A DNA stretch of 64,000 bases from Cudoniella acicularis. Taxonomy: Eukaryota > Ascomycota > Leotiomycetes > Helotiales > Helotiaceae. Every line of letters starts with the position of its first letter. Position 1 is the stretch's first letter. The DNA lies in assembly GCA_013054445.1 (NCBI GenBank), contig JAAMPI010000028.1, positions 27,657 through 91,656 of the forward strand, given 5' to 3'. This document shows, piece by piece, positions 10,859 to 23,236 of this stretch. The notes under the pieces are model-generated. The model saw only the letters and a list, made by a program, of their open reading frames with translations, ran no database searches and was not told the DNA's origin. The position numbers and the translations under genes are program-made.

Positions 10859-13800
10859 TTACAGCACAGGCCGAAGCAAGAAATCCAAATCTTGATACGC
10901 TTGTTCCACATAGAAAAAGGCGGCAACATTCTCCCCTAGCATTCCCTGATGAAGTTCTTCCATCAACTCGGAAAATTTAGCGAAGATGCGGGTAGCATCA
11001 GCTGTATTCTGCCCAATTTTTAGAAGTCCTTCTAAGCTTTGGTCTTCTAAACAACGCTTCAAGATATCACCATCCACGTGCATCATAATTTTAGGATTTG
11101 TGACTGGTTCCAAGGGTGCAGTATCGTCCTTGTAGGTAAATTCACAGACTTGAGATGATCTGATAGCCAAGTCGATCAAAAATCTTAGAAATTTCCAGGT
11201 TCGCTCCTCAAGGATAGTAAAATGGCTCAAGGACCCATCTATCGACAAACCGAACAACTCTGGGCCGTTTGGAAGTCTTCGAGCAAGTGCATAACTTGTA
11301 TCTGGGCGTAAAGCTTTCACGGGTCTAGAATCCAGTGAATTAGAGGTCCAGACTTGGTCCCAGATGGGTCGACACTTCCCAAGACGGAATCTGAGTATTG
11401 AATGAGGTAATTGTGCTTCAAATACTGTATCGAGAGTATCCGCTCTGGTGTCTTGAGTCGCCCATAACCCAGCTATTGAACAGTCCTTGTCTGATACGAC
11501 ATGTAAGGGTCGATCAGAAAAGCCCTCAATAACAGCGTGATGCAATGTATTCCGAACAACTTGGTCTGCATGTGTATGTACAAGCTCTGAATCATCATCA
11601 TCATCGGGGGTCACTAGCTTGATGACCTCAAGAGAGTGACAGTTCGTGAGTGCGTAGATATTACCGTTTTCATAGGTAAGGCTGGTGGCAGGCGAGGGAA
11701 GCTCATACTCGGCCACACGTTTGAATTTTTTCTCTTTCAGATCCAGAGTATCGCAGTACAAGTAGTTTCCAGAGCACCAAATGAGGCCGTCCGGAAATCC
11801 TACAACCGAGAATATGGGATCATCACATTTAAATTTATACCGCGTATAAAACCGAATCTTCGCTTTCGTTTTCTCTGGGCTATGCCCGTTTGATGAGTGG
11901 GTTTCAGTTCGAGGGGGACTTTTTTCGGGTGTGGCAGCAATAATCAACAATCGTCCAGAGCTGGTGGAGACAATAATGAAGTGCCATGTTTTGCCGTCCT
12001 TCGAGTACGGCCATTCGAGTAAGTGGAATATTCTCTCGTTGGAATGACCAAGACCTGATATATAATCCACCGGTTCTTTAGTCTTTTCGTCCCACGGAGC
12101 TGACAGGTCTTCGCTGGTGTCGTTGTCGATAAATCGTAGGGTGGTCCTTCCATCGACAATTGCGGCAACTATCAGAAGGTCAAGATAATGGGAATACAGC
12201 AATCGCGACGGGGTACCACCGATCTGCAGATGACGAGGAACGGCTTTTGCCTGTGTGCTAAATGCTGCAAGAAGAAGCTGAGATCCAGAAACCAGGAGAA
12301 GCCCTCCATCTGCACCACCTGATAAATTCGGTCGCAACCTTGCCACAGAGTTTAATTCTGGCTGGTTAAGTTCCGGCCTAGATGCGTCCGTGAGCCAGAT
12401 CTTATTGATGACCCAACTTGAAATCGACTCGCCAGTGGATGAAGTAGACGACAATAACTTGCTGGGCGTTAAGCCGAAGATATTCGAGTCACAAATAACG
12501 AAAAATAGGTTAGCCGAGGCCGAATGCTCATCCTTTCGGACGAGAACCTGACTTCCACCAAAACGATCGTACCGAGAGCTTAAGAGCTCGAAGGAGTTAT
12601 TATCTACCTTCAAAGTGACCAACCATCCATTTCGTGTACCGCAGAGGATGGTAAAAGAGTGAGCGGACGTAGTAGCCACGCACACGCTAACAATTGCTGC
12701 CAAATGGATACTGTCCGTAGCGGGAATGATAAGTTCGCGAGTATTTCCCTCTTGTATGCTTACAAAAGTGAGGACAACTAAGCTACCTCTCTCTTCTACA
12801 ACAATGGCACAGAGGCCGTGGTCCACGAGGCAGATTCCAATACTTGTGACAATGTGTGAGAACTTCACCAGGGTCCGAACTTTTGCAGTGGGCTGGATAT
12901 GAGAAATGTCATCAGTCTCCATAGCAAAGGCATGGCTTTGCTCTAGGATTTGAAGATACGTGGAATTGTCGACCATCGTGGTGAAGAGGACTAGGTCTTC
13001 GTGGACAACTGCTTTGTCTATGGCCGTACCGCATCCTAGAACATCGGAGCCAAGACAAATTTCCATTATTTCATTTTTCTCATAGACATGGCTGCGTTTA
13101 GTTAGTCTAAAGTCTAGTGGAATGCAGTATGTCAGATTTTACACTTACACATGGGCCCCATTCATTATCACTATCGATTCGTCCGTAACCTGTGTCGTGC
13201 GACTTCTGTGCATAGAAGCTGTAATGGTTCGATACCGAAGGTCAAACTTGGTTTCATTTTCATCCAGGTCTGTGATATTGTTGGCATCTCCGGATAGGCA
13301 AAGGACTGCTGACCGGCCTCCTAATGAAAGAAGGAAAAGAGACTCATCATCGGCGTCAAACGAGTCCAATGTTGGGCACAAAACCCAGGCGTCCATGATT
13401 GGCGTCCCATAGTCCATGACAAGTCCCAACTTGGCTTCAAAACCTCTCCGGAATTCAGTAATTGCACCTTTCACACCCTTACCCACACTGGCAAAGAGTT
13501 TGCCAGGTGTCTGCAGGGCATCTCTTTTACGATGGGGAATTGCCCACTTGTCCCTAAGGCCTTCAACTTGATGTGTGAAAGTAGTCGTGAGATCTGATGC
13601 AGGTGACCAATTCTGAATAGGTTCAGTGAAAAGGGGAGATCGTCTTGCTTGGAGCTGGATTGCAATTGATCAGTTATTTGTCATCATAAATGATACGCTA
13701 AAAGATATTCCACACAACCCCGAAGCCAGGTGCAAATTCTGCTCAACGAGAACTTACAAAATATGTCCCTCCAGCACCCGAGTCACCCCCGGTGACAAGA

Positions 13801-15362
13801 ACATCACCATTTTTACTGCCGTAGTGCTTGTAATCGAGGTATGCTAATGCTGCACCACAATTGCTTTCGAGGTCACCGACGTTCATTTCGGCCTTGACAA
13901 AATCTGTGTCCTCAGAATCGATCTCAACAAACTTCACAATCCCATCCTCCCGTACGATGTATATGTCATCATGGTGAATTGTGTAAGCTTCGCGTCTCGT
14001 AGGTCTGGCCCAAGCCGTCCATATAGGATTGCCTTTTCCATGGTGGAGCTTAGTTGGCGAATCGACCTTGCCGCTGAAGTCAGTGAACACCGGGTTACCT
14101 TCGAGAATACCATGACAAACACTCATGAAATTCTCGTAGATGAGTATGAATGAGGATTTGATCATCAGGGGGATAAGCAACAGCGGCATCCAGCGACGCT
14201 CCTCTAATAGATGTCCTCTGGTGCTATGTTGATGCACATTTTTCAGATCAGTCCCTGTTTGCCACTCATACACTTGCATTCGGGTCTTGCCTCTAATGAT
14301 AACCAATACCAACAAAATGATATGCTCTTCGTCATCAGGGGACGGATGTAAGAATTCCATCTTTAAAATGACTCCTGGTACCGAGATATGTTTCTCAAAT
14401 TCGACATGGCGTAGAGGATGTCCTTGCCGATAGTGCTGCGAAAGTTCTTCCCTAGAGTACAGTCCATATATGGCAAAGAGAGCCTCGGAACACCCGATGG
14501 CCATATATCGAGAACTTGGATCTATTGCGAGATGCATACCAGGCTGCAATCTCAACATCGGTTTTGGCACTCGATGGCGACCAGAGATGAATTCTAAATC
14601 CCCTGTTGCAGATTGCTGGAGCATCAAGAAGACGGAATCTCCGGTTTCTAATTGAAGAACTAGGATTTGAGGGGGCAGAGATAATTCCTTTCGAGGATAG
14701 TCCACTCCAAGAGTTTCTCCGACATCCATGGCCACATCATCTTCGTCTTCTTTGATGTACACACTCCCAATAGGGGAGCTTCTTTCTCTGTGGAAGACCT
14801 TCATCGACCCTACGACACGGGCGTTTCGAATCCGAGCGCCAAAATTCTCTTTTCGAGCAACATCCCAAAGTTGCCTGTCTGGCCGCAACTCTTTGATCTG
14901 GACAAAATCATCCTACAAAAAATCAGTCTCAACACGTGGCAACAGAAGCATGTGAGCGTGATTCCAAAAGGACAATAGTCGGAATGTGTATCTTCGAAAT
15001 GAACCTCTTTGGACAGATGAACAGAGAGTAACAAAGCAATCTTGGCATTTCTCGTCTGTAAAGCTCGCATATCATCTAGTGGTTGTAAAAAGAGAGCAAA
15101 CATTAGAAGAAAGCTCTCTTACCCCAATGAAAGCAACATCATTGCGTTCGGAACTCCGAAGCCGCGCTGGCAGGATCCAGTGCACCAAAGGGCTGCGAAT
15201 GACGGTCTGCGTCAAGATTCCATGGAACGGGGCTTTCTCAACGGCTAAGCGGGCCATGCTGGCTTCCTTTTCTTTTTGGTCGTAGTGTTGCAAGACAGCG
15301 TTGACAGTCATGGTCCCGGTAGTCCATTGTCCATTCACGAGGGTCCTCGTCTCGAAAGCCAT
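10859..15362 (-). CDS. MMS1_N / CPSF-A (DDB1-like) beta-propeller protein
   Basis: Exons 15362..15123, 14912..13758, 13654..13149 and 13091..10859 give 1377 aa. The family is the fungal mono-functional DNA-alkylating MMS N-terminal group, related to DDB1, CPSF160 and Rse1, built of WD-like beta propellers. Telling segments are FIG|DDFVQIKEL at the first splice, IQNWSPASDLTTT, ASVGKGVKGAITEFRRG, the MDYGTPIMDAWVL strand and the C-terminal helical block IFAKFSELMEELHQ. These proteins act as scaffolds, often with Cul4-type ubiquitin ligases or RNA processing; the exact role of this branch is not known to me. The ATG at 15362 starts MAFETRTLVNGQW, the expected N-terminus. The first intron is unusually long (210 nt) and contains an open stretch that could hide a small alternative exon. 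The gene is divergent from the TBC gene, 705 bp apart. Confidence 0.82.
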
Positions 15363-16067
15363 GAAGGGCAGCCCACTCAGGCTGATGCCATACGGTGCAG
15401 TCGACTTCGAGTAGTGGGCACAGGCAACTGAGGCAAGGCTCCACGGTGACACAAGACCAGCAGGAAGTCGAAGGTTGACACTCCGATACTCCCTATGGAC
15501 AATCGTTTTCGGTTGGCAGGACAAAGAATCAAGCACGGCTGATGGTCGGTCTTCCGGATAATGTCAAGAGATCTGCCTCACTTTGCGGATCCGGAGCTGG
15601 GAGATGTGCGGAAGCAAAGAGCCCAGCCTTATACCTGCGAGGTGTTGTGGAAAAGTTCTGGAGGCAGGCGTGCAGCCTTGTAACGAGGCTGGATGTCACC
15701 TTGGGTATCGGTCAGTGGGCGGTGATCACCACGATCTGCGGGACAACGCGATGCCCTCCGGCGACTCTGAGAGCGGGTTGGCGACGTGTTCCAGAGCCAC
15801 GACGATGAATATCGCGAGCATCTGTCAGCGATCAACGCATGCGGCGTTGATTCGGACCTGACAGATCATTTTGTTGTGCCTTGCCCTGCTCACATGGATC
15901 ACCTGCAGGAGAAACCATTTCGAGCGCGCGAGCGCGCTAAAAACCACCGAAGCGCGAACCTGGAAGGGCAACAAACAGTATTCTTTCAACCTGGAATCTG
16001 TGGAATGCCGCCAAGTCCCCCCCATCGACTGTCATGAGAGACTCATTCATGGACCACTGTCCTCGAT
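15363..16067. promoter_or_regulatory. Shared upstream region of the MMS1_N and TBC genes
   Basis: About 700 bp between two divergent start codons. GC content is higher than in other gaps. Several open frames cross it on both strands, but none has a family motif or a supported start. I see no TATA box or clear factor site, so only its role as a bidirectional promoter region is inferred. Confidence 0.4.
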
Positions 16068-17402
16068 ATGGAGTCTAATGGAAGAGCTCCTGAGGAAAAT
16101 GAATCGAATAGCGACCTTCCACAGCCTGGCTCGCCGGCGCGTAAACACGGTATCGATGTTGATGGGAAAGCCTCGCAGATCCTCGATGCGTGCAAGTGGA
16201 AAGATATAGAAAAGTTGAGGGCTTTGGCGACCTCTACGGGAGGCCTAGTCTCTGACCACGTCCGGCGACAGGCATGTTCGTGCTACCGTGGAAGCTGGAA
16301 GTGCGCTGGATGAAGACTGATGTTCAATCGCAGGGCCCCTCCTCCTTGGGTTGCCGAGTCACGATGGTACTGAGGACGACACCCCTTGGAAACTGCTCCC
16401 CAAGCATCGCGACGAGGACCAGGTGCAGCTGGATGTTAACAGGTCGTTCATCTATTATCCAAATGGTGTGTCACTATTTTCCTGTTGTCACTTATCACAT
16501 GGCGCTGACCTTTTCGCACAGACCAGTCCGACAAAGACCTCACCCGACGGAAAGAAGAACTATCCGAGTTGATAACAGAAGTTCTACGCCGTCAACCATA
16601 TCTTTGCTATTTTCAAGGCTATCACGATATCTGCCAAGTATTTCTCCTGGTACTCGAACCATCAGCTCGTGCACCTACTGTCGCACGCCTATCGACTTTG
16701 CGAATTCGAGACTTTATGCTTCCTACTCTTGCCCCGGCGCTAGCCCAGTTGCGTTTGATACCAGCGATCTTAAATGCGGTCAATCCAGAACTTCGCAATC
16801 ATCTCTCTCAGACTCAACCTTTTTTTGCCCTTTCCGGAACGTTGACCATGTACGCCCATGACATCCAAGAGTATGGGGATATAGCTCGCTTGTTTGATGT
16901 CCTTCTGGCACGGGAATCTGTCTTCTCAGTCTATATGTTTGCTCAAATTGTACTTCAACGTTCGCATGAACTGTTTGAGACCCCGGCTGATGAACCGGAA
17001 ATGCTTCATTCGATACTGTCTAAACTTCCCAAGCCGCTGGATCTTGAGGCTTTGATACTTGGCACGGTGGATCTATTTAAGAAGTACCCTCCAGAGCAAT
17101 TGAAGCCTTGGCGCTCAATTTCACATTGCAGCGTTCTAAAGACGGCACGCTGGCAAGATCAGATTTTAAACCAATCACTAGATGATGGCGAAGCGTATTT
17201 TAAGAGGCAAGTCAGAGAGCTAGAGTGGGCACAGAAAAGAGATAAAGCTTTCAGGACGATTTGGAAATATCGAAAACCTGCCAGCACGATTGGACTGGCT
17301 GTTGTTGTAGGAGTACTGTCTTATTGGCTTCGAAAGTCGTCGATAATGTCGGAGGTCTTTGAGGGATTGAGGAGGCAATGCTACCGTTACCTGTATCACT
17401 GA
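16068..17402 (+). CDS. TBC-domain Rab GAP, Gyp8/TBC1D20-like, membrane-anchored
   Basis: Exons 16068..16275, 16334..16465 and 16522..17402 encode 406 aa. The first splice restores RRQAWPLLLGLP, the start of a TBC domain. The Arg finger is seen in QLDVNRSF (Arg106) and the Gln finger in YFQGYHD (Gln145), the dual-finger pair of TBC GAPs. FALSGTLTMYAHDI and FDVLLARE continue the domain. Near the C-terminus, about residues 370-395 (STIGLAVVVGVLSYWL) form a single membrane span followed by basic residues, as in TBC1D20 and yeast Gyp8, which are tail-anchored in the ER and act on Rab1/Ypt1. The role in ER-Golgi traffic is inferred from that resemblance. The start ATG is the first in frame; the 68 nt before it show no splice acceptor. 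Confidence 0.85.
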
Positions 17403-17481
17403 GTGTACCATTTACATGGCTGTATTATTTTTGGGATATAGATACAATGGGACTGTGAGGGTACTAGATAGACTAAATTCC

Positions 17482-19598
17482 TCATGAACCCTCAAACGCC
17501 GTTTTTAAGCTCTCGAAATGTTCTTGTTGTTCCAGGGCAAGCTTCCCATCTACATCTCCTATGATTGTCAGAATCAAAGAATAGTTGTTGTATAGGAAGC
17601 GCTCCCTCTTCCTTGCGTCACCAAAACTTTTGCTTGTTTTGGTAAGAAACGCTTCAATCTCACTTCGGAGTCTGATCAAACTTGTTGAGACAGGTTCATC
17701 ATCCCCTGCTTCTGTGCTTAAGGCTAATATGCCCTGCATGAACTGTCCAAAGCGCTGCGTCATGAAGTGTGGAGCTGCGGATTGTTTTGCCTGCTCCGAG
17801 GCCGACTGTTTGCGGGTCGAAACTCCATTTGTAACGGTTCGTACCGAATCACAATGTTGATCCATGATCTTTTGGAACCGCGGCCACAAAAGCATGCTAG
17901 TGCCATTGATATATCCATCAACAGCCGGTATTTTACGACGCTGAAGCTCAAACGCTAAATGCTGATTTAGCCTCACACAGAGTAGTAGGCCCAGGCAATC
18001 AAATGTTTCATGAACCAAAGACTTAGTGAGACCATGGCCGAGGGCAAACGTTGGTTCGAATATGTAATTGAAATGCCGCGAGATCGTAGCGAAAGAGAGA
18101 GCAGGCGAGAAAAAGGTGGTGAGAAACGAGTACTCCGCTGAAGCATTATCAACCAAAGCAAGATTGAAATTACGGAAAGGAAACTCGAGATAATGTGTCG
18201 ATTTGTCTTCCTCTGCTAGAAATGAAGAGAGCGCCGTCTGATTGGAGGTTTTCAGAAGGTCAATTCGACGACCTAGATTGAAGGTATCATGTGGCGGGCC
18301 GGTGTTTTTGGGCCCAGATAAAATGGTCGTTTTCCGAGTTCCATCATCCTGGCCAAGAACATCATGTTTATCCAGCACATGAAGCTTGATCTTCTCGAGA
18401 GCTTTTTCATAACGTGTGAATTGATTCAAAAAGTACCACCGCATGGTGTTCATGTAAGCCTGCCCAATCTCTTCCGCTAATTGCGGATGGTGTTTGTGTA
18501 GAAAGGCATACAGATCTTTATACCTTATGAAGTGCTGCTGTTGGATAATTTGGGCATTAATATTGGGCGAGCGAAGTGCTTTGATTTGTGCCACCAGAAA
18601 ATCCCTAATTCTTTCAAGAGCCTAAGTCTAGTTAGCGAGTTTATTGGGGCTGTACGAGGACGCTTCACCTTATTAATGAGATTTTCTAACAAGGGCTTAA
18701 GATCCCCAATTCCCTTGATGTTTCTGTATTCCCTCGACTTCGATTCCATTGCTTTGGACCGTTTTTCGACCTCTGCCAGAGCTCTGACCCAAGCTTCATC
18801 AATCACACCTTCAACGATCTTTTTCACAGCTGCCGGCGAAACACTGATTTCCTCTACAACAGGGCCAAGTCCATTTTCAACTAGTTTTCTATTCTCTAGT
18901 CTCACGCTTAGAGCAGAGGAACGGGCCTGTAATGTCTCTATTTCGGTCGAGACTGCTGAAAGGTCGTTTTGAAAGCTAGTCAAATTTATTTCAACCGAGT
19001 TCAGCACATCATCGCAAGCACGTATCGACCGATGGAGATCCTCAAACTTGTCTTTCTCTCTCTCAACTAGCGTGATTATCAGCATTGTGCAAATTGTATG
19101 CATGTGAATGTACATACATTCTTCAACGGTCTGGGAATTATGTACATGTTCTTTTATAGCAAAAGGAGGTTTGCCCGAGGCTATTTCTCGTAGGCTTAAA
19201 CCTTCAAAATCGAGATCCGCTTCCACTCCATAGTCGATAGTATTTTTGTCCCCGTGGGAACCAACTCCTGACTTCGGAGCCGATCCAGTGCTTCCGGGTC
19301 CCACCAGCCTCTCGAGGACCTCTAATGGATCTGGCGCCTCTACGGCGGTGACTCCTTGCTTGAGACCTGACCCATTCGGCCTTTTCGATGATGCCAACAA
19401 TGAAGTTGTGGAGTCGTTTGATATCAAGGACAGCGATGATGATCGTGGATTAAAGCCGGGCCTTTGGGCAGCGGAAGACGGTGCTAGATTGCTGGATCTG
19501 CGAGGTGCTGGAGAATAGGATCGGTTCGCTGCTGGTGGCGGGGAGCCAGAGGGGGTCGCGGCAGGCGTAGAATGCCCCGACAAACGGTCGAGCCACAT
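17482..19598 (-). CDS. vps52: GARP complex subunit Vps52
   Basis: Exons 19598..19118, 19066..18669 and 18621..17482; 672 aa. The start MWLDRLSGHSTP is the family N-terminus. It is followed by a Ser/Pro-rich linker, then the coiled-coil core (EREKDKFEDLHRSIRACDD, IETLQARSSALS) and the conserved INKALERIRDFLVAQIKALR joined across intron 2, and QQQHFIRYKDLYAFLHKHHP. Vps52 tethers endosome-derived vesicles at the trans-Golgi with Vps51, Vps53 and Vps54. Intron 1 (19117..19067) is 51 nt, a multiple of three without a stop, so reading straight through would insert 17 odd residues (CMYIHMH...). The spliced form EEFEREKDKFE agrees with the family, and the intron has GTATGT and a GCTGATAAT branch. The gene is convergent with the TBC gene (79 bp gap) and divergent from eIF5A. 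Confidence 0.9.
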
Positions 19599-20039
19599 CT
19601 CTCAGTGCTCGTCGTTATATTTCCCAGACCTCTCTCTGTCTTCAGCGCAGTGATTCAGGCGTGCCAATTACTCGCAGAATCATGGTCAATGGTCGCAGCC
19701 GGTGCAAGGTACTCACGCTGGAGGAGTCAGCCTTGTGTAAAGGCGACGAAGCGGCGGTCGAAATGAAGCGTATGGAGAGCCTATTCACAGAACAAAAAGG
19801 CCTGGACGTTAGTAATATTAGCTTGCGATTCGTGACCCACTTTTGCCTTTGCCCACTTAAACACGTGATATATTTAGCCTGCTTCTTGCCCACATCTTTT
19901 CGAAGATTGCATTTATTCTCGAGTTCCCAAGTTAGCACCAGCCCAACATCACCCTGTTCATTCTCTCTTTGGTCTTTTCGACTGCAACTCGCGCATACTT
20001 CCTCTTCAACCCCATCTTTACTTCGCAACTTCATCCAAG
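19599..20039. promoter_or_regulatory. Bidirectional promoter region, VPS52 / eIF5A
   Basis: About 440 bp between divergent ATGs. The eIF5A side is pyrimidine-rich (CATCACCCTGTTCATTCTCTC-like tracts near 19945-20035), as is usual upstream of highly expressed fungal translation genes. No consensus TATA box was identified. Confidence 0.45.
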
Positions 20040-20779
20040 ATGGCGGACGACGCGCAGGTAAGAATTTGTCCAAGCACCCACCCCGCACGCGCCCCACCAT
20101 CCGATGGGCGCATGCTCAAAGATTTCGAGATTCATCACTTTTGGCACATCTTTTGGCGGAATAGAGGCTGACGGAATGCCGCCAACAGCATGAGCACACT
20201 TTCGAGTCCGCCGATGCCGGCGCCTCGTCCACTTTCCCCATGCAATGCTCTGCCTTGAGGAAGAACGGCTTTGTTGTGATCAAGAACCGCCCTTGCAAGA
20301 TCGTCGATATGTCGACCTCCAAGACTGGCAAGCACGGTCACGCCAAGGTCCATCTTGTAGCCATTGATATCTTCACCGGCAAGAAGCTCGAAGAACTTTG
20401 CCCCTCCACCCACAACATGGACGTCCCCAACGTTACTCGCAAAGAATACCAGTTGGTGAGATTCCCAGACAAGTTTAACTTGAGGCACCGCTGACAACTG
20501 GTTCTTCAGCTCGATGTTTCTGACGACGGATTCCTTTCCTTAATGGCCGATGATGGTGAGACTAAGGATGACGTTAAGGTTCCCGATGGAGAAGTTGGAG
20601 AGAAGATCGACAAGCTCTTCACCACTGAGGAAAAGGACACCAGTAAGTTACTACTTTACAAATATCTAAGAACTCGGAAAGAGCAGCTTTGCTAATGACG
20701 TATTTACGCAGACGTCATTGTTCTCACGGCTATGGGTGAGCAGGCTGCTATTGAAGCCAAGGAGGCTCCTCGCGGTTAA
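20040..20779 (+). CDS. Translation factor eIF5A (hypusine-containing)
   Basis: Exons 20040..20057, 20189..20455, 20510..20642 and 20712..20779 give 161 aa, the normal length. Exon 1 is only 18 nt (MADDAQ). The hypusine loop [12 protein letters not shown] is intact, with the modified residue at Lys54. The OB-fold half carries [15 protein letters not shown] and ends [14 protein letters not shown]. eIF5A binds the ribosomal E site and helps elongation through Pro-rich stretches and termination; the Lys is modified by deoxyhypusine synthase and hydroxylase. Splice sites are GTAAGA, GTGAGA and GTAAGT with clear AG acceptors. The 5' leader and the 132-nt first intron follow the pattern of strongly expressed fungal genes. 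No anomaly was seen. Confidence 0.96.
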
Positions 20780-21345
20780 ACACATCAATTTCACGACTTC
20801 TGCATCGACCTTGTTGTCAGCAATGGCATACCCTCTTTGTTTGTAGGCCCTCGGCTTGGAGGACACTCTGCTGTGTGGATTCTTAGGACTTTTAGGACCT
20901 GCATTCTAATGGTCGCTGCGTTGGAGGGCTCTATCTGGACATTTGATATTACTGGTTATGTCTCCTCGGCTTTGCGAACATCATCTTCCTTTGGTCACAC
21001 TCGATGCTGCATGATCACACTTGGCCGGCGTAGTCAAAAAGTGGACTTGGAATGTGGCAACAACATCTCCTGTAGAAATTGATGTTTTTCTGATCCTTAT
21101 TGAATTCTCATACGAATTGCTCTTGCCGTACCCTGAAAACCCATATTCCATACCCATGAGCCCCTTAGCCCTTGAAATCGATATTGAATGTTTTGATTTA
21201 TGACATGTGACCTCAATTAGGTGGTCTAACGTCTAAAAGCTTCTAAATAAAGTTTTGACAGCCCCCGGTGCAGGTACAGGCAACAAGCGCATAAAAATCC
21301 ACACCAATAAGATTAACTCCCAATTGTGATCAGCAGAAATCTTAG
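20780..21345. other. Intergenic, 3' UTR of eIF5A and upstream of RRN7
   Basis: Tandem genes with 566 bp between. Open frames in this stretch (for example 20837-21203) read T-rich transcribed-looking sequence and lack motifs; they are best seen as the eIF5A 3' UTR. Confidence 0.45.
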
Positions 21346-23236
21346 ATGTCTTCGCGAATTGAATATCACAAATTCTCTCGCGGCGAGAATTGTACTGAAG
21401 AGGGCTGCCGGTCGCGTAAATACTACATTGAAGATGGTAAGAAATTCTGCCAACGAGGTCACGAGCAAGCTGTGAGTAACCCTGCCTATTTAAAGTCCAA
21501 GTATCTGAGATCTGTAGGGGTTCACACAAACTCAACAAGACGAGGATGATTGGAATACCCAAGGCAAAAAAAACGCGGAAGAAGCGCGAAAATATTGAAC
21601 GGGTGCAAAGAGTCTTCAAGGGACGCGACGCGACTGAGTTGTATTTGGAATGCTGCCAGTTAATTCTCTGGAAGCAGTGTCACTGGCTGGTCAATTCGAA
21701 GGGGTTCCCTCCCGAGCTGGAGATAGTTGTGAAAGACTTGTGGAGTTTGAGAGTCAGCGCACTTCTGAAATCGATCGGGAACAAGAATCTATTCGGCTCT
21801 GAGACTGCCACGACGATGTTCAGCTCCGCAAGCGAAGCAGAAAATACGGATACCGAAGGGACTAGCACAAGAAGTTTTTCATCTAGAAGAAGCAGAAAAA
21901 AGTGCTGTCGACGACGAGAAACCTCCCAGGTTGATAGAGACTCTGGGATTGTGCTATTTGGGGACATTGCTTTTAAGATTGCCAAGCAGCATCGGAGAAT
22001 TTTATCAATGGACAACAAAGGGGGAAATGATATATACCCGGGCAGTAAGTATAATTTTCTTCGAAAGCTCCGGTCCACTTCACATTACGATATTATTTAC
22101 TAATAATAATTAGATACAAGGGATACCACAGGAAATGCGGAATCGACTGCCTGCCCATTATCATTCAGCGCTAGAAATTAAGACTCCTTTGAGAGGGACT
22201 ATTCTTCATGGTGCCGTACGAGAGTTAGTAGAATACTTCAGTATCCGATTTGAGATGGTTTTCCCTCCGTTGAACTTTCCACTGGCTCTCTTCAAACAGG
22301 TCAGAGATCTCGGGCTACCAAGTAAGTTTTGTCAAAGTGGTCTCTAATCAACGAGCTTGCTAAGAGTTGCCAGTCGAAATTTATCCCGCTGTTCAGCGTA
22401 TATCAAAGATACTGGATCTCGATTTGTCGTATCCTGTTCCGTACCAAAGAACTTCCAAAATTCTTCTATATCCCGAAGTCTTGATAATGTGTATGATTGT
22501 TATTGCGGTTAAACTCAGTCATCCATTTGATGATATATGTCGCTCACCTGAGAATGATTCTGATCCAACTAATCTTAAGATCGACTGGGTAAAGTGGCGT
22601 CAGGTTATGATTGAGCGACCTTCGAGACGATTAGAAAGGGGCGAAGAAATAGAGGTTACGGATGCAGATGTGTTGGGCATGAGCGGAGGGCAGATGGACG
22701 ATTATCTTGATTGGTATCAAAGGACCTGGACAGACGATCGAGAACCGAAAAGTATGTACTGTTTCTCCAGAAATATAATTATGCTAACAATTTCTAGTGG
22801 CTGAGAAAGGACTTTCATTCTTTCCCCTACCAGAACTGAGGCCTCGAGCGGTGGAAAGTTCTGATCAAGAGCAGACTGTGGATCTTCTCAAGAAAGTCCA
22901 GCAAGACCTTGTGTTACAGAGGCCCATAAGTATCGAAGACGACGATACTGAAGATGTGAAACGACCTGGGGAGCTTTACAAACGTTACAGAGTTGTTGAT
23001 GATCTCCCCGAGAATGCCAAAGTATTCTATGATCGAGCAGGTAAAAATACACTTCTCTAAGCCTTGTTGTATAGAAAGCTGACCATAACCTAGCTCGAAA
23101 TGCCGGAATTAGTCTGAAAATGCTCGTTTGGGGAGTGTTCAAACTGGAGGTTCGACTAGGAAATTGGAACACTTCGGAGAGAAGAAAAGTCCGGATTGGT
23201 GGTGAACAAGATGGGGATTCTTCCGCCGAAGAATAG
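21346..23236 (+). CDS. rrn7: RNA polymerase I initiation factor Rrn7 (TAF1B-like), two apparent frameshifts
   Basis: Exons 21346..21471, 21518..22044, 22114..22321, 22374..22751, 22798..23040 and 23094..23236; 540 aa when two run errors are allowed for. The N-terminal zinc ribbon is CTEEGCRSRKYYIEDGKKFCQRGHEQ, diagnostic of Rrn7/TAF1B. Then come TQQDEDDW, YLECCQLILWKQCHWL and the cyclin-fold part IETLGLCYLGTLLLRLP. Rrn7 is the TFIIB-like subunit of core factor at rDNA promoters. The frame changes twice inside exon 2. At the A8 run 21566-21573 the conserved text passes from DDWNTQGKK to KTRKKRENIE. At the A6 run 21896-21901 it passes from SSRRSRK to SAVDDEKPPRLIET. Each is solved by one base fewer, and then all six exons close in phase. 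The C-terminal tail (RKVRIGGEQDGD) is charged. Confidence 0.87.

Noticed and set aside
21869..21929. Possible ultra-short intron to explain the RRN7 frame change
   Set aside because: The only GT...AG pair is 28 nt, below the shortest introns in this window (about 40 nt), and a one-base run change is simpler.
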